From Metaclostridioides mangenotii (GTDB taxonomy: Bacteria > Bacillota > Clostridia > Peptostreptococcales > Peptostreptococcaceae), in assembly GCF_017873185.1 (NCBI RefSeq), contig NZ_JAGGJX010000009.1, forward strand, positions 16,366 through 80,365: DNA of 64,000 nucleotides, read 5' to 3'. How positions within the stretch are numbered: position 1 is the first letter of the stretch; each line of letters opens with the position of its first letter. Positions 10,118 through 20,518 of this stretch are shown here, one piece after another. Below the pieces are notes generated by a model. That model was not told the DNA's origin. It ran no database searches and saw only the letters and a program-made list of their open reading frames with translations. The position numbers and the translations under genes were made by a program.

Positions 10118-11386
10118 TTATTTAAGAAAACCTTGGTAACTTCTCATAACTAAATTTGATTCAAGTTGTCTCTTAAGCTCTAAGGCAACCCCAACAACTA
10201 TTAGTAATGATGTACCTGCTAAACTCATATTAATTTGCATATAATGTGTCATAAACGCAGGAACCATAGCTACTAAAGCTAAGAATGTTGCACCAGCCAA
10301 AGTTATTCTTGATAATATTCTGTTTAAATAATCTATTGTTGGTTGTCCTGGTCTTATTCCAGGTATGAAACCACCATTATTTTTCATATTCTTAGATATA
10401 TCTTCTGTATTAAATGATACAGCAGTATAGAAATATGAGAAGAAAACTATCAGTAATACTTCAAGAGATCTAGTAATCCAAAAACCTGGTTCAGTAGCTG
10501 TAGTCATATATTGGTTAACAAAAGCTTGCGCCTTTGGACCAGCAAACAATGCTATTGTCTGAGGGAATGCCAAAAGTGAACTGGCAAAGATTATCGGAAT
10601 AACCCCTGATTGGTTTACTTTCATAGGTATGTGAGAACTTTGTCCTCCATACATTTTTCTTCCTACTACTCTCTTAGCATACTGTACGGGTATTTTTCTA
10701 GTTGACTCTTGTATAAATGTTACAGCCAACATTGTGATTAAAACAACCACAACTAGGATTATAGTCATCCATAATGCTATTTGACCAGATTTAACCTGAC
10801 CAGTTATAGATATAATATCGACTGGAACTCTAGATATAATACCTACAAATATAATTAATGAACTCCCATTTCCTAAGCCCTTCTCCGTTATCTTATCACC
10901 AATCCACATAAGTAACATACTGGCAGAAATAAGTGTTATTATTACAGTTACTATAAAGAATAGACTATCTGTAACTAACGCTTTTTTAACTATACCAAGT
11001 GTTATACCTATCGCTTGTAAAGTGGCAAGAGCTAGAGCTATATACTTAGTATATTTACCTATTTTTTTCTTACCTTCTTCTCCTGATTTTTGAAGTTCTG
11101 CTAAATTCTCAAAACCTATTGTCAAAAGTTGAATTATGATAGATGCCGTAATGTATGGACTTATACCAAGCGCAAATAACGTAAAGTTACTAAATGCTCC
11201 ACCTGTAAACATATTATACAGAGAAAGTAGATTATTTCCGCTAACCATCTGTTGTATAATTTTTGTGTTGATTCCTGGGACTGGTATAGTTGCACCTATT
11301 CTAAAAACAAGTATCATCAGAAATGTAAATATTATCTTATTTCTTAACTCTTTGATTTTAAAAGCTTGTTTTATATTTGACAGCAT
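10118..11386 (-). CDS. secY: Preprotein translocase subunit SecY
   Basis: SecY is the channel of the Sec translocon. The 422 residues contain about ten hydrophobic membrane segments and the plug-region motif FALGISPYITASIIIQLL near 74-91. The long cytoplasmic loops with basic residues bind SecA and ribosomes. It sits between rplO and adk in the spc block. A GC-rich hairpin-forming sequence lies in the 43-base rplO-secY gap. Confidence 0.98.
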   Translation of the reverse strand: MLSNIKQAFKIKELRNKIIFTFLMILVFRIGATIPVPGINTKIIQQMVSGNNLLSLYNMFTGGAFSNFTLFALGISPYITASIIIQLLTIGFENLAELQKSGEEGKKKIGKYTKYIALALATLQAIGITLGIVKKALVTDSLFFIVTVIITLISASMLLMWIGDKITEKGLGNGSSLIIFVGIISRVPVDIISITGQVKSGQIALWMTIILVVVVLITMLAVTFIQESTRKIPVQYAKRVVGRKMYGGQSSHIPMKVNQSGVIPIIFASSLLAFPQTIALFAGPKAQAFVNQYMTTATEPGFWITRSLEVLLIVFFSYFYTAVSFNTEDISKNMKNNGGFIPGIRPGQPTIDYLNRILSRITLAGATFLALVAMVPAFMTHYMQINMSLAGTSLLIVVGVALELKRQLESNLVMRSYQGFLK

Positions 11387-11429
11387 ACCTAATCACCTCG
11401 CCTGTGCCAGCTGGTAAATAAGCAGGTTA

Positions 11430-11873
11430 TTAAACTAACTCTGCTTTACCGCCAGCCTTTTCTATTTTTTCTTGAGCTGATGCTGTAAATTTAGCTGCCT
11501 TAATAGTTAAAGCTTTTTCTAAATTACCTTCACCTAAAATCTTTATACCATCTTTTTCTATCTTCTTGATAGTTTTAGTAGATTTTAAAAGCTCGGCTGT
11601 TACTTCTGTTCCGTTCTCAAATTTATTTAAAACATCAACGTTTATTTCGTTGTATTGTTTTTTAAATATATTAGTGAACCCTCTCTTAGGTATTCTTCTT
11701 GCTAGTGGCATTTGACCACCTTCGAATCCTACTCTAACTCCACCGCCAGAACGAGAGTTTTGACCTTTTTGTCCACGACCTGAAGTCTTCCCTTGACCAG
11801 TTGCAGTACCTCTACCTAATCTTTTCTTAGCTTTCACTGCACCTTCAGCAGGTTTTAACTCATGTAGTTTCAT
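11430..11873 (-). CDS. rplO: 50S ribosomal protein L15
   Basis: L15 binds 23S rRNA and is required for late 50S assembly. The N-terminal half is glycine/arginine-rich ([19 protein letters not shown], about residues 20-38), the extended segment that penetrates rRNA. The 147-residue length is normal. It lies between rpmD and secY, with an AGGAGGTG site before the ATG. Confidence 0.98.
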   Translation of the reverse strand: MKLHELKPAEGAVKAKKRLGRGTATGQGKTSGRGQKGQNSRSGGGVRVGFEGGQMPLARRIPKRGFTNIFKKQYNEINVDVLNKFENGTEVTAELLKSTKTIKKIEKDGIKILGEGNLEKALTIKAAKFTASAQEKIEKAGGKAELV

Positions 11874-11904
11874 GGATTACACCTCCTTACATTGATTTAA
11901 AAAA

Positions 11905-12090
11905 TTATTCAGCTATTTCAGTTACTTCTAATAAGTGACTTACTTTATTTATCATTCCTCTTATTTGAGGGCTATCTTCTTTTATAACTACTTGCTCTCT
12001 TTTTCTAAGACCAAGTGCTTCAACGTTTTTTCTTTGTTTCTGATTAGTTCCTATAACGCTTTTAGCTAATTTTATCTGTAATTTAGACAT
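11905..12090 (-). CDS. rpmD: 50S ribosomal protein L30
   Basis: This small large-subunit protein of 61 residues begins [20 protein letters not shown] and has the conserved segment [10 protein letters not shown]. It lies 12 bases after rpsE and 31 bases before rplO in the unvarying spc gene order. The ATG follows AAGGAGG. Confidence 0.97.
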   Translation of the reverse strand: MSKLQIKLAKSVIGTNQKQRKNVEALGLRKREQVVIKEDSPQIRGMINKVSHLLEVTEIAE

Positions 12091-12102
12091 TGTATTACCT
12101 CC

Positions 12103-12612
12103 TTACCCTAGAAGTTCTTCAACTGATTTACCTCTAAGTTTCGCGATATCTTCAGCTGTTTTAAGAGACTTTAGACCTTCTATAGTAGCATTAACCATGT
12201 TTCTAGGGTTATTAGTTCCTAGTGATTTAGCTCTAACATCTTTAAGTCCAGCCAACTCAAGTACGGCTCTAGCAGGTCCCCCAGCTATTGTACCTGTACC
12301 CTCTTTAGCAGGCATTATAAGTATCTTACCAGCTCCGAAGTGTCCGTGAACTTCGTGAGGAATTGTAGTTCCAACCATTGGTACTACTATAAGGTTTTTC
12401 TTAGCGTCTTCAACCGCTTTTTTTATAGCATCTGGTACTTCCATTGCTTTTCCAGCACCGATACCAACGTGTCCGTTTTCGTCACCAACAACTACTAACG
12501 CTGCGAATCTAAAGTTTCTACCACCTTTAACAACTTTAGTAACACGTCTTATTTCAACAACTCTCTCTTGTAATTCAAGTTGAGATACATCTATAAGTTT
12601 ACGACGTTGCAT
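12103..12612 (-). CDS. rpsE: 30S ribosomal protein S5
   Basis: S5 contributes to decoding fidelity and the mRNA entry site. The 169-residue sequence contains the double-stranded RNA-binding-like N-terminal domain ([19 protein letters not shown], about 27-45) and the ribosomal fold at its C-terminus. The loop altered in spectinomycin-resistant mutants (around VKGGR) looks wild type. It lies between rplR and rpmD. Confidence 0.98.
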   Translation of the reverse strand: MQRRKLIDVSQLELQERVVEIRRVTKVVKGGRNFRFAALVVVGDENGHVGIGAGKAMEVPDAIKKAVEDAKKNLIVVPMVGTTIPHEVHGHFGAGKILIMPAKEGTGTIAGGPARAVLELAGLKDVRAKSLGTNNPRNMVNATIEGLKSLKTAEDIAKLRGKSVEELLG

Positions 12613-12633
12613 GTATTTTTCCCTCCTTCTTTA

Positions 12634-13002
12634 TTAGAACTTAAGACCAGCTTCTCTAGCACCTTCAGCCAATTCTTGTACTCTACCGTGATATATATAT
12701 CCACCTCTGTCAAATACTACATCAGTGATTCCTTTTTCTATTGCTTTCTTTGCAACTGCTTCTCCAACCTTTTTAGCAGCTTCTTTGTTACCTGCATAAT
12801 TAACAGCACCTTTAACATCCGCGTCTAAAGATGATGCTGATACTATAGTAACTCTGTTAGTATCGTCAATTATTTGAGCGTATATATTCTTAGAACTTCT
12901 GAATACACATAATCTTGGTCTAGCAGCAGTTCCAGTAACTTTCTTACGAACTCTCTTATGTCTTTGAAGTCTATTTTCGTTCTTATTAATCTTTTTTATC
13001 AT
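12634..13002 (-). CDS. rplR: 50S ribosomal protein L18
   Basis: L18 binds 5S rRNA and docks it on the large subunit. I start at ATG 13002 ([20 protein letters not shown]), eight bases after AAAGGAG, giving 122 residues; a GTG three codons earlier is less likely. The conserved [16 protein letters not shown] segment is present near residue 30. It sits between rplF and rpsE. Confidence 0.98.
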   Translation of the reverse strand: MIKKINKNENRLQRHKRVRKKVTGTAARPRLCVFRSSKNIYAQIIDDTNRVTIVSASSLDADVKGAVNYAGNKEAAKKVGEAVAKKAIEKGITDVVFDRGGYIYHGRVQELAEGAREAGLKF

Positions 13003-13037
13003 CAGGCCCACTCCTTTCTAACGTTTAAAGTCCGGTA

Positions 13038-13580
13038 TTATTTCTTACCAGTTTTACCCTCTTTACGTCTGACTACTTCGTTATCGTATTTTATACCTTT
13101 ACCTTTATATGGCTCAGGCTTTCTCCAAGCTCTAATCTTAGCAGAGTAGTTTCCTACTAATTGCTTATCCATACCTTTAACTATTAACTCAGTTTGGTTT
13201 GGAACCTCAACAGTGATTCCTTCTGGATCTTCCATTTCTACTGGATGAGAGTATCCTAAGTTCATAACAAGTTTCTTTCCTTGTTTTTGAGCTCTATATC
13301 CAACACCCTTAAGTATTAATTTCTTTTCATAACCAGTACTTACACCAACAACCATATTGCTGATTAATGTTCTAGTTAATCCATGTAAAGATTTATGTTT
13401 TTTATTCTCAGTTGGTCTTTCAACCACGATAATATTATCTTCTTTTTTAATGTTCATTTCATCGCTTAATTTTTGAACTAAGCTTCCTTTAGGTCCCTTA
13501 ACAGTAACTAAGTTTCCTTCAGCTATTGTAACCTCAACTCCTGCTGGGATTTCTATTGGCTTTAAACCTATTCTAGACAT
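13038..13580 (-). CDS. rplF: 50S ribosomal protein L6
   Basis: L6 lies near the factor-binding site of the 50S subunit. The 180 residues contain two homologous domains and the C-terminal signature [11 protein letters not shown] (about residues 151-161). The start [15 protein letters not shown] is canonical, with AGGAGGTG before it. It is between rpsH and rplR. Confidence 0.98.
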   Translation of the reverse strand: MSRIGLKPIEIPAGVEVTIAEGNLVTVKGPKGSLVQKLSDEMNIKKEDNIIVVERPTENKKHKSLHGLTRTLISNMVVGVSTGYEKKLILKGVGYRAQKQGKKLVMNLGYSHPVEMEDPEGITVEVPNQTELIVKGMDKQLVGNYSAKIRAWRKPEPYKGKGIKYDNEVVRRKEGKTGKK

Positions 13581-13609
13581 GGTCGCACCTCCTTACATCG
13601 TTATATTAA

Positions 13610-14008
13610 TTACCAAACGTAGCAGACTACTTCTCCACCAACATTTTCTTTTCTTGCTTGTTTATCAGTTAATATACCTTTTGAAGTAGATATAACTGAT
13701 ATTCCTAATCCATTTAATACTTTAGGTATCTCATTGTTACCAGCGTAAACTCTCATACCAGGCTTAGATATTTTCTTAAGTCCTTGTATAACTCTCTCGC
13801 CCTCTTGCCCGTATTTTAATTGGATTCTTATTATTCCTTGCTTTCCGTCTTCTATAACATCATAACCTCTAATGAATCCTTCTTCTAATAAGATTCTAGC
13901 GATTTCTTTCTTCATATTAGAGGCAGGAACATCAACAGTTTCATGCTTAACCATATTAGCGTTTCTTACACGAGTCAGCATATCTGCTATCGGATCTGTC
14001 ATTGTCAT
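13610..14008 (-). CDS. rpsH: 30S ribosomal protein S8
   Basis: S8 binds the central domain of 16S rRNA and is the classical spc-operon repressor. The 132-residue sequence begins [18 protein letters not shown] and has [18 protein letters not shown] near the C-terminus. It lies between rpsN and rplF. The operator region, normally near rplE, was not resolved by eye. Confidence 0.98.
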   Translation of the reverse strand: MTMTDPIADMLTRVRNANMVKHETVDVPASNMKKEIARILLEEGFIRGYDVIEDGKQGIIRIQLKYGQEGERVIQGLKKISKPGMRVYAGNNEIPKVLNGLGISVISTSKGILTDKQARKENVGGEVVCYVW

Positions 14009-14039
14009 ATTGTAACCCTCCTTCCATTATAATCAAACT

Positions 14040-14225
14040 CTACCAGCTTGCTTTTCTTACGCCAGGTATTTCGCCTTTGTAAGCTAATTCTCTAAAGCAT
14101 ATACGGCATATACCGAACTTTTTAAGTACTGCATGTGGTCTTCCGCATATACTACATCTAGTATACTCTCTAGTTGAGTACTTTTGTTTTCTTTGTTGTT
14201 TTACAACCATTGCTTTTCTAGCCAT
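14040..14225 (-). CDS. rpsN: 30S ribosomal protein S14, zinc-binding type Z
   Basis: This is the short 61-residue form of S14 with a zinc ribbon: Cys24, Cys27, Cys40 and Cys43 (TRCSICGRP...[10 protein letters not shown]). S14 is a 30S head protein. The position between rplE and rpsH is standard for Gram-positive bacteria. The dependence on zinc is known for this form; a zinc-free paralogue is not present in this window. Confidence 0.98.
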   Translation of the reverse strand: MARKAMVVKQQRKQKYSTREYTRCSICGRPHAVLKKFGICRICFRELAYKGEIPGVRKASW

Positions 14226-14242
14226 TGGAATCCCTCCTTTAC

Positions 14243-14785
14243 CTACTTAGAAAATGGCATTCCTAATAATTTTAATAACTCACGAGCTTCTTCATCTGTT
14301 TTAGCTGTAGTAACAAATATTATGTCCATTCCTCTAACTTTGTCTATCTTATCGTACTCTATCTCAGGGAATATTAATTGTTCCTTTATACCTAAAGCAT
14401 AATTTCCTCTACCGTCGAATGAATTAGGGTTTACTCCTCTGAAGTCTCTAACTCTTGGTAATGAAACAGATACTAACTTATCCATGAAGTAGTTCATCTT
14501 GTCTGCTCTTAAAGTAACTTTCGATCCTATTGGCATCTCTTCTCTAAGTTTAAAGTTTGCAACTGATTTTCTGGCTTTTGTTATAACTGGCTTTTGTCCT
14601 GTTATTAACTCTAGCTCTTCAACAGCTTTCTCTAATCCTTTTGGATTTTCTCTAGCATCGCCTATACCCATATTTAATACTATTTTATCTAATTTAGGTA
14701 TTTCCATTACGTTTTTGTATCCAAATTTCTCCATTAAAGCAGGAGCAACTTCTTTATTGTATTTTTCTTGTAATCTAGAAGCCAT
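14243..14785 (-). CDS. rplE: 50S ribosomal protein L5
   Basis: L5 binds 5S rRNA and contacts the P-site tRNA. The 180-residue sequence starts [20 protein letters not shown] and has the conserved [19 protein letters not shown] segment near residue 110-130. It is placed between rplX and rpsN with a GGAGG site. Confidence 0.98.
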   Translation of the reverse strand: MASRLQEKYNKEVAPALMEKFGYKNVMEIPKLDKIVLNMGIGDARENPKGLEKAVEELELITGQKPVITKARKSVANFKLREEMPIGSKVTLRADKMNYFMDKLVSVSLPRVRDFRGVNPNSFDGRGNYALGIKEQLIFPEIEYDKIDKVRGMDIIFVTTAKTDEEARELLKLLGMPFSK

Positions 14786-14810
14786 TTAAGGTCCCTCCTT
14801 TCAAGCTATA

Positions 14811-15119
14811 TTATATTTCTTTTCCGCTCTTAACTGATACTCTTACTTTTTTACCATCCTTAACTTCGTGTTTAACTCTTGTACCTTTTCCAGTTTCAGA
14901 GTCAAATGGCATTACGTTAGATATATGAATTGGAGCTTCTTTATTTATTATTCCACCTTGTTGGTTAGTAGCGCTTGGCTTTTGATGTTTAGTTATTACG
15001 TTTACGCCTTCTACTAAAACTTTATCGTTTTTAACGTCTATGTTTAAAACTAAACCTTTTTTACCTTTATCCTTACCTGCTATAACAACAACTGTATCAC
15101 CTTTTTTAACACGCATCAT
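14811..15119 (-). CDS. rplX: 50S ribosomal protein L24
   Basis: L24 initiates 50S assembly at the 5' end of 23S rRNA. The KOW motif [19 protein letters not shown] occupies residues 7-25 of 102. Two adjacent ATG codons could start it; the first (15119) has the better spacing to GGAGG. It lies between rplN and rplE. Confidence 0.97.
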   Translation of the reverse strand: MMRVKKGDTVVVIAGKDKGKKGLVLNIDVKNDKVLVEGVNVITKHQKPSATNQQGGIINKEAPIHISNVMPFDSETGKGTRVKHEVKDGKKVRVSVKSGKEI

Positions 15120-15139
15120 GTCCTATTGCACCTCCTTAA

Positions 15140-15508
15140 TTATAGTACTTCCGGAGCAAGAGAAACTATTTTCATAAATTCATTGTCTCTTAACTCTCTA
15201 GCAACAGGCCCGAATATACGAGTCCCTACTGGAGTCTTGTCATCTTTTATTATAACTGCTGCATTCTCGTCGAATGAAATGTAGCTTCCATCATTACGTC
15301 TTACGCCTGATTTTGTTCTAACTATAACAGCTCTAACAACCTTACCTTTTTTTACAACTCCACCGGGTGTTGCACTTTTAACACTTGCAACAATTACGTC
15401 GCCTATATTAGCATATTTTCTCTTAGTTCCACCTAAAACACGTATACACAATATTTCTTTTGCACCTGAGTTATCAGCTACTCTTAGACGTGATTCTTGT
15501 TGTATCAT
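15140..15508 (-). CDS. rplN: 50S ribosomal protein L14
   Basis: L14 lies at the subunit interface and forms an intersubunit bridge. The 122-residue protein begins [20 protein letters not shown], the universal L14 N-terminus. The order rpsQ-rplN-rplX is conserved, and a GGAGG site precedes the ATG. Confidence 0.98.
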   Translation of the reverse strand: MIQQESRLRVADNSGAKEILCIRVLGGTKRKYANIGDVIVASVKSATPGGVVKKGKVVRAVIVRTKSGVRRNDGSYISFDENAAVIIKDDKTPVGTRIFGPVARELRDNEFMKIVSLAPEVL

Positions 15509-15533
15509 ATCGTAATCCCTCCTTCTTCAAAAA

Positions 15534-15788
15534 CTATTTAACCTTCTCTACAACTTCAACTAATCTAAATCTCTTATCTTTAGATAAAGGTCTAGTTTCC
15601 ATTATTCTTACTCTATCTCCGATGTTACATATATTCTTCTCATCATGTGCTTTAAACTTTTTAGTTCTCTTAACACGTTTATTGTATAATGGATGACGTA
15701 CGAAGTCTTCTACAGCAACAACTATAGTTTTATCCATTTTATCACTAACAACACGGCCTACTCTAACTTTTCTACTATTTCTTTCCAT
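15534..15788 (-). CDS. rpsQ: 30S ribosomal protein S17
   Basis: S17 is a primary 16S rRNA-binding OB-fold protein. I use the ATG at 15788 ([20 protein letters not shown], 84 residues), which follows AAAGGAGG; an upstream in-frame codon would add seven atypical residues. The conserved [10 protein letters not shown] segment is at residues 15-24. Confidence 0.97.
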   Translation of the reverse strand: MERNSRKVRVGRVVSDKMDKTIVVAVEDFVRHPLYNKRVKRTKKFKAHDEKNICNIGDRVRIMETRPLSKDKRFRLVEVVEKVK

Positions 15789-15810
15789 GTTTAAAAGCCT
15801 CCTTTCCAAT

Positions 15811-16014
15811 TTAAGCTCTAGTTTCGTTTAACTTTCTTTCAGCAAGAACAGTCTTTACTTTTGCTATATCTTTCTTAACAAACTTTATTCTAGATGTGTT
15901 CTCTAATTGACCAGTAGCTAATTGGAATCTTAAGCTAAATAGTTCGCTTTTGAAGTCGTCTAATTTGCTTAGAAGCTCTTCACTTGTTAAATCTCTTAGT
16001 TCTTTAGCTTTCAT
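15811..16014 (-). CDS. rpmC: 50S ribosomal protein L29
   Basis: L29 is a two-helix protein next to the exit tunnel, part of the docking site for the signal recognition particle and trigger factor. The start at ATG 16014 ([15 protein letters not shown]) gives 67 residues and follows a GGGTGGTGA site lying in the end of rplP. Only one base separates it from the rplP stop, so the two are translationally coupled. Confidence 0.97.
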   Translation of the reverse strand: MKAKELRDLTSEELLSKLDDFKSELFSLRFQLATGQLENTSRIKFVKKDIAKVKTVLAERKLNETRA

Positions 16015-16015
16015 C

Positions 16016-16447
16016 CTATTCACCACCCTTTACTTCTAAATCTTCTTTTTTAACGAATTTACATTTTATTGGTAACTTGTGCATAGCAAGTCTCATAGCC
16101 TCTCTAGCTTTGTCCTCTGGTACACCTGCTAATTCAAACATTACTCTTCCTGGCTTAACTACAGCTACCCAATATTCTGGTGAACCTTTACCGGCACCCA
16201 TACGAGTCTCTGCAGGTTTTCTTGTTACTGGTTTGTGAGGGAATATCTTTATCCAAACCTTACCCCCTCTTTTTATATATCTAGTCATCGCTATTCTGGC
16301 TGCTTCTATTTGGTTAGAAGTTATCCATGAAGCTTCTAAAGCAACTAAACCATACTCACCGTAACTAACTGTGTTACCTTTTTGAGCTTTACCTGCTAAG
16401 CTTCCTCTATGAACTCTACGACGCTTTACTCTTTTTGGCATTAACAT
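16016..16447 (-). CDS. rplP: 50S ribosomal protein L16
   Basis: L16 helps position A-site tRNA in the peptidyl transferase region. The 143-residue sequence starts [25 protein letters not shown] is ten bases before the first ATG, so I keep it rather than the ATG two codons later. The [19 protein letters not shown] motif is intact. Confidence 0.98.
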   Translation of the reverse strand: MLMPKRVKRRRVHRGSLAGKAQKGNTVSYGEYGLVALEASWITSNQIEAARIAMTRYIKRGGKVWIKIFPHKPVTRKPAETRMGAGKGSPEYWVAVVKPGRVMFELAGVPEDKAREAMRLAMHKLPIKCKFVKKEDLEVKGGE

Positions 16448-16483
16448 GAGTATCTTTCCTCCTTCCTCGAACCTTACTTATTA

Positions 16484-17299
16484 TTAGTTTCCTTTGTTTT
16501 CAGTTCTTTGTCCTTGAGGTCTTGATCCTTGAGGTCTTTGTCCTTGAGGTTTTTGTCCTCTGTAGTTACCTCTATCATTTCCTCTAGTGTTTCTTTTATT
16601 ATCTCTTCTGTCGTTTCTTCTGTTGTCTTTTCTTTCTTCTTTAACTCTTGGGTTAAATCCGTCTTTGCTTGGTAATATTTCACCGTGACATATCCAAACT
16701 TTTACACCGATTTTTCCGTAAGTTGTATTAGCTTCAGCAAAACCGTAGTCTATGTCAGCTCTTAAAGTATGCAGTGGCACATTTCCTTCACTGTATCCTT
16801 CAGTTCTGGCCATCTCAGCTCCACCAACTCTTCCTGAAGTAGATACTTTTATACCTTTTGCTCCAGATTTCATTGCTCTTTGTATAGCTTGTTTCATCGC
16901 TCTTCTGAAGGCTACCCTTCTTTCTATAGCTAATGCAACATTTTCAGCAACTAATTGTGCGTTTTTGTCTGTGTTTCTAACTTCGATTATGTTAACTATA
17001 ATAGTTTTCTTAGTCATTTTTTCAAGTTCAGCTTTTAACGCCTCTATTCCAGCTCCAGCTTTTCCTATAACTACACCTGGCTTAGCAACGTGTAAATCCA
17101 TTTTAATTTTGTTAGCTGATCTTTCTATTTCTATTTTCGCAACTCCAGATGAATATAATCTCTTCTTTAAGAATTTACGTATATTGTGGTCTTCTAATAA
17201 CAAGCTTCCGAACTCTTTGCTATCATTTGCGAACCATCTTGAATCCCAATCTTTAATTACACCGACTCTCAGTCCGTGTGGATTAACCTTTTGACCCAT
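16484..17299 (-). CDS. rpsC: 30S ribosomal protein S3 with extended low-complexity tail
   Basis: S3 is a head protein at the mRNA entry tunnel with helicase-like activity. The N-terminal and KH domains ([20 protein letters not shown] near residues 75-94) and C-terminal fold are normal to about residue 217. The protein continues for about 54 residues of Arg/Asn/Gln/Gly-rich sequence, making it 271 residues where about 210-230 is usual. The tail's end is encoded by a 15-bp tandem repeat (16511-16555). Tail function is unknown. Confidence 0.97.
   Translation of the reverse strand: MGQKVNPHGLRVGVIKDWDSRWFANDSKEFGSLLLEDHNIRKFLKKRLYSSGVAKIEIERSANKIKMDLHVAKPGVVIGKAGAGIEALKAELEKMTKKTIIVNIIEVRNTDKNAQLVAENVALAIERRVAFRRAMKQAIQRAMKSGAKGIKVSTSGRVGGAEMARTEGYSEGNVPLHTLRADIDYGFAEANTTYGKIGVKVWICHGEILPSKDGFNPRVKEERKDNRRNDRRDNKRNTRGNDRGNYRGQKPQGQRPQGSRPQGQRTENKGN
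16511..16555. repeat. 15-bp tandem repeat in the rpsC 3' end
   Basis: Three adjacent units of 15 bases (16511-16525, 16526-16540, 16541-16555) share TCCTTGAGGTYTT and encode a repeated Gln-Gly/Arg-Pro peptide in the S3 tail. A fourth partial unit follows. Such a short in-frame repeat can change copy number without breaking the reading frame. Confidence 0.85.
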
Positions 17300-17315
17300 T
17301 TACTATCCCTCCTAT

Positions 17316-17690
17316 CTACTTATTATTCTTTTCCTTAACAACTACCTCTATATGAGAAGTTCTTTTTCTGATTGTAGTAGCACGACCCATAGCTCTAGGC
17401 ATGAATCTTTTCATAGTTGGTCCTTGGTTTGCAACTATTGATGCTATATATAAATTATCCACGTCCATTTCGTGGTTGTTTTCTGCATTAGCCTTTGCTG
17501 ATTTAACAGCTTTAGCTATTATTGTAGCAGCTTTTCTTGGAGTATACTTTAATATCGCTAAAGCTTCGTTTACGTCTTTCCCTCTTACAAGCTCACATAC
17601 TTCACCAGCTTTTCTAGCAGTTACTCGTACGTATTTCGCAGTAGCTATTGCTTTTTTTTCTACTTCCACTTCTACTTGCTTTTTAGCCAT
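17316..17690 (-). CDS. rplV: 50S ribosomal protein L22
   Basis: L22 lines the exit tunnel; its beta-hairpin loop can carry macrolide-resistance mutations. The 124-residue sequence has the hairpin region PTMKRFMPRAMGRATTIRKR (about 90-109) without an obvious insertion or deletion. A short N-terminal extension rich in Lys/Glu/Val precedes the conserved AKYVRVTARKAGEV. It lies between rpsS and rpsC. Confidence 0.98.
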   Translation of the reverse strand: MAKKQVEVEVEKKAIATAKYVRVTARKAGEVCELVRGKDVNEALAILKYTPRKAATIIAKAVKSAKANAENNHEMDVDNLYIASIVANQGPTMKRFMPRAMGRATTIRKRTSHIEVVVKEKNNK

Positions 17691-17723
17691 TTTTGAATTC
17701 CTCCTTTCTCAAATCTAACTTAA

Positions 17724-18005
17724 TTATTTTCTTTTATTAGACTTTTCGTCGTCTTTATGTCCTTTGAAAGTTCTTGTAGACACGAACTCGCCTAACTTAT
17801 GTCCAACCATATCCTCAGTTACGAAAACTGGAATGTGTTTTCTTCCATCGTGAACAGCAATTGTATGCTCAACCATTTGTGGGAATATTGTTGAAGATCT
17901 TGACCAAGTCTTGATAACTTCTTTGTTACCGCTAGCGTTCATGTTTTCTATTTTTTTTAGAAGTCTCGCATGGACAAAAGGTCCTTTTTTAGTTGATCTT
18001 GACAT
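17724..18005 (-). CDS. rpsS: 30S ribosomal protein S19
   Basis: S19 forms a complex with S13 in the 30S head and touches the 50S subunit. The sequence starts [18 protein letters not shown] and includes [16 protein letters not shown], both diagnostic. The 93-residue length is normal. It lies between rplB and rplV. Confidence 0.98.
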   Translation of the reverse strand: MSRSTKKGPFVHARLLKKIENMNASGNKEVIKTWSRSSTIFPQMVEHTIAVHDGRKHIPVFVTEDMVGHKLGEFVSTRTFKGHKDDEKSNKRK

Positions 18006-18035
18006 TTAAAGTCCTCCTTTCCGGTAAAAATATTA

Positions 18036-18866
18036 TTACTTCGTTCTTCTTGATACGATTGACTTATTAGAAGCTTTATTTTTCTTTCTAGTTTTGTATC
18101 CAAGAGCTGGTTTACCCCATGGAGTAACAGGAGACGGTCTACCTATTGGAGATCTACCTTCCCCTCCACCGTGTGGATGGTCGTTAGGGTTCATTACAGA
18201 TCCTCTAACTGTAGGTCTGATACCCATATGTCTTTTTCTACCGGCTTTACCGATTACTTCGTTTCCGTGCTCAGTATTTCCAACTTGTCCTATAGTAGCT
18301 TTACATTCAACACTTACGTATCTCATTTCACCTGATGGTAATCTAAGAAGTGCTTTTTTACCTTCTTTAGCCATGAACTGTGCAGAAACTCCTGCAGATC
18401 TAACTAATTGGGCACCTTTACCAGGTTTTAACTCTATATTGTGAACAACAGTACCAACTGGTAGGTCTTTGAATGCTAAACAGTTCCCTGGTTTAATATC
18501 CGCACCTTGTCCTGATAATAATGTGTCTCCAACTTTTATTCCAACTGGAGCTAGTATATATCTCTTTTCACCATCTGAGTAGTTTAAAAGTGCTATATTA
18601 GCTGTTCTGTTTGGATCGTATTCTATAGTGGCTACCTTAGCAGGTATTCCATCTTTATTTCTTTTAAAATCTATTATTCTGTATTTTCTCTTTTGTCCTC
18701 CACCTCTGTGACGGATAGTTATCTTTCCGTGAGCATTTCTACCAGAATTCTTTTTTAGCGAAACTAAAAGAGATTTCTCTGGTTGATTAGTTGTTATGTC
18801 ATCAGAAATTACAACTGTCATCTGTCTTAAGGCAGGAGAAGTAGGTCTAAACTTTTTAATAGCCAT
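18036..18866 (-). CDS. rplB: 50S ribosomal protein L2
   Basis: L2 is required for subunit association and peptidyl transferase activity. The 276-residue protein carries the conserved [20 protein letters not shown] (about 42-61) and, near the C-terminus, [19 protein letters not shown] with the essential histidine. It lies between rplW and rpsS. Confidence 0.99.
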   Translation of the reverse strand: MAIKKFRPTSPALRQMTVVISDDITTNQPEKSLLVSLKKNSGRNAHGKITIRHRGGGQKRKYRIIDFKRNKDGIPAKVATIEYDPNRTANIALLNYSDGEKRYILAPVGIKVGDTLLSGQGADIKPGNCLAFKDLPVGTVVHNIELKPGKGAQLVRSAGVSAQFMAKEGKKALLRLPSGEMRYVSVECKATIGQVGNTEHGNEVIGKAGRKRHMGIRPTVRGSVMNPNDHPHGGGEGRSPIGRPSPVTPWGKPALGYKTRKKNKASNKSIVSRRTK

Positions 18867-18895
18867 ATGATTTCCCTCCTTTTTTTACTAGGATA

Positions 18896-19186
18896 TTACA
18901 TTCCTTGGAAAAACTCTATTTCTTTGCTCTCTGCAGCTAACTTAACAACTGCTTTCTTGAATCCTGTTGTTCTTCCTTCTGTTTTACCCATTCTTTTCAT
19001 TTTTCCATCGTAGTTAAGTGTGTTTACTTTATCAACGTCAACTCCGAATATTTTTTCTACTGCTTTTTTTATTTCCGTTTTGTTTGCAGTCTTTGCAACA
19101 ACAAAAGTATATTTCTTTTCGCCCATCTCTTCCATACTTCTTTCAGTAACGACAGGTTTTATAACTATATCATGTGGATTAGTCAT
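18896..19186 (-). CDS. rplW: 50S ribosomal protein L23
   Basis: L23 sits at the tunnel exit and docks trigger factor and the signal recognition particle. The 96 residues include VVTERSMEEMGEKKYTFVV near the N-terminus. The start codon overlaps the rplD stop by one base, giving translational coupling. Confidence 0.97.
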   Translation of the reverse strand: MTNPHDIVIKPVVTERSMEEMGEKKYTFVVAKTANKTEIKKAVEKIFGVDVDKVNTLNYDGKMKRMGKTEGRTTGFKKAVVKLAAESKEIEFFQGM

Positions 19187-19809
19187 TATGCGTACACCTC
19201 CTCCACTTTTTTAACTGCATCTGTAGTGATTATAAATGAATCATACTTTAATATATCATAAACATTTAGTGTATTTACTAAACTAGTTTGAACACCCTCT
19301 ATATTTCTAGCTGATTTTATAATATTTTCATTTTTCTCAGCTGTTACAACTAAAGCTTTTCTGTTAGCGTTTATATTTTTTAATATTTGTACAAACTCTT
19401 TAGTTTTTGGAGCGTCCATGTTTAATTGATCAAGTATTATTATTTCGCTATTTTGAACTTTAGTTGTTAAAGCACTCTTCATAGCTAATCTTCTTACCTT
19501 CTTAGGTAAAGTGTATCTGTAACTTCTTGGCTTAGGTGCAAAAGCAACTCCTCCACCTACCCATTGTACAGATCTAGTAGAACCTTGTCTTGCTCTACCT
19601 GTTCCTTTTTGTCTCCAAGGTTTTCTTCCACCGCCTCTAACTTCTGATCTTGTCTTAGCTGATTGGTTACCTTGTCTCTTGTTTGCTAATTGATTTTTTA
19701 CAACTTCGTATAATATATGCTCATTAACTTCTACATTAAATATAGTATCAGTTAATTCTATTTCTCCAACGTTTTGCCCAGCAACATTAAGTACGTTTAA
19801 TTTTGGCAT
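19186..19809 (-). CDS. rplD: 50S ribosomal protein L4
   Basis: L4 reaches into the exit tunnel with its extended loop ([20 protein letters not shown], about residues 50-69). In E. coli it represses the S10 operon; whether it does so here is not shown. The 207-residue length is standard. It overlaps rplW by one base and follows rplC by 28. Confidence 0.98.
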   Translation of the reverse strand: MPKLNVLNVAGQNVGEIELTDTIFNVEVNEHILYEVVKNQLANKRQGNQSAKTRSEVRGGGRKPWRQKGTGRARQGSTRSVQWVGGGVAFAPKPRSYRYTLPKKVRRLAMKSALTTKVQNSEIIILDQLNMDAPKTKEFVQILKNINANRKALVVTAEKNENIIKSARNIEGVQTSLVNTLNVYDILKYDSFIITTDAVKKVEEVYA

Positions 19810-19837
19810 TGTTATTCCTCCTTTCTCTTTTAGTCAA

Positions 19838-20467
19838 TTAATTAGAGCTTTTTATAGCTTTTTTTATAGTTACTACTGAACCTTTTGGTCCTGGTATAGC
19901 ACCCTTAACTAAGATTATATTCTTGTCAGCATCTACTCTTACAAGCTCTAAGTTTTGGATTGTTACTCTAACACTACCCATGTGTCCAGCAAGTTTTTTG
20001 TTTTTAAATACTCTACCTGGATAAGAAGCCGCTCCCATAGATCCTGGTCTTCTGTGGTATCTAGAACCATGTGATTCTGGACCTCTACTTTGACCATGTC
20101 TCTTTATTGGGCCTTGGAACCCTTTCCCTTTAGATATACCACATACGTCTACTTTAATTCCTTCTTCTAACACATCAGCTTTAAGCTCTTGACCTACTTC
20201 AAATCCATCAACTGAATCTACTCTGAATTCTTTTAGGTGTTTCTTTAAAGTATTAGCAGCAGCTAAGTGACCTTTTTGTGGTTTGTTTAAAGATTTCTCT
20301 TTAGCTTCTTGATAACCAACTTGTATAGCGTTGTAACCGTCTTTATCAACAGTTTTGATTTGAGTTACAACTACTGGTCCTGCTTCTATAGCAGTTACTG
20401 GTATTACAACTCCACTCTCAGTGAATACTTGTGTCATACCTATTTTTTTTCCTAATATTCCATTCAT
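19838..20467 (-). CDS. rplC: 50S ribosomal protein L3
   Basis: L3 initiates 50S assembly and its loop approaches the peptidyl transferase centre. The 209-residue sequence starts [15 protein letters not shown] and contains [20 protein letters not shown] followed by the HRRPGSMG turn. It is separated from rpsJ by 98 bases holding two hairpins, unlike the short gaps elsewhere in the block. Confidence 0.98.
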   Translation of the reverse strand: MNGILGKKIGMTQVFTESGVVIPVTAIEAGPVVVTQIKTVDKDGYNAIQVGYQEAKEKSLNKPQKGHLAAANTLKKHLKEFRVDSVDGFEVGQELKADVLEEGIKVDVCGISKGKGFQGPIKRHGQSRGPESHGSRYHRRPGSMGAASYPGRVFKNKKLAGHMGSVRVTIQNLELVRVDADKNIILVKGAIPGPKGSVVTIKKAIKSSN

Positions 20468-20495
20468 ATTAGCACCTCCTATAATTCTTACAGCG

Positions 20496-20515
20496 GATTA
20501 CCTTTATAAGTAATC
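20496..20515 (-). promoter_or_regulatory. Leader hairpin 1 before rplC
   Basis: A perfect 6-bp stem, GATTAC with GTAATC, encloses an eight-base loop in the 98-base rpsJ-rplC gap, just upstream of the rplC ribosome binding site. No U-run follows, so it is not a simple terminator. Confidence 0.5.
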
Positions 20516-20518
20516 ATT

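Noticed and set aside
16474..16683. 69-codon minus-strand frame rich in Lys/Glu/Asp/Thr
   Set aside because: It is another frame of the repeat-rich rpsC 3' end; it has no ribosome binding site and its composition follows the repeat.
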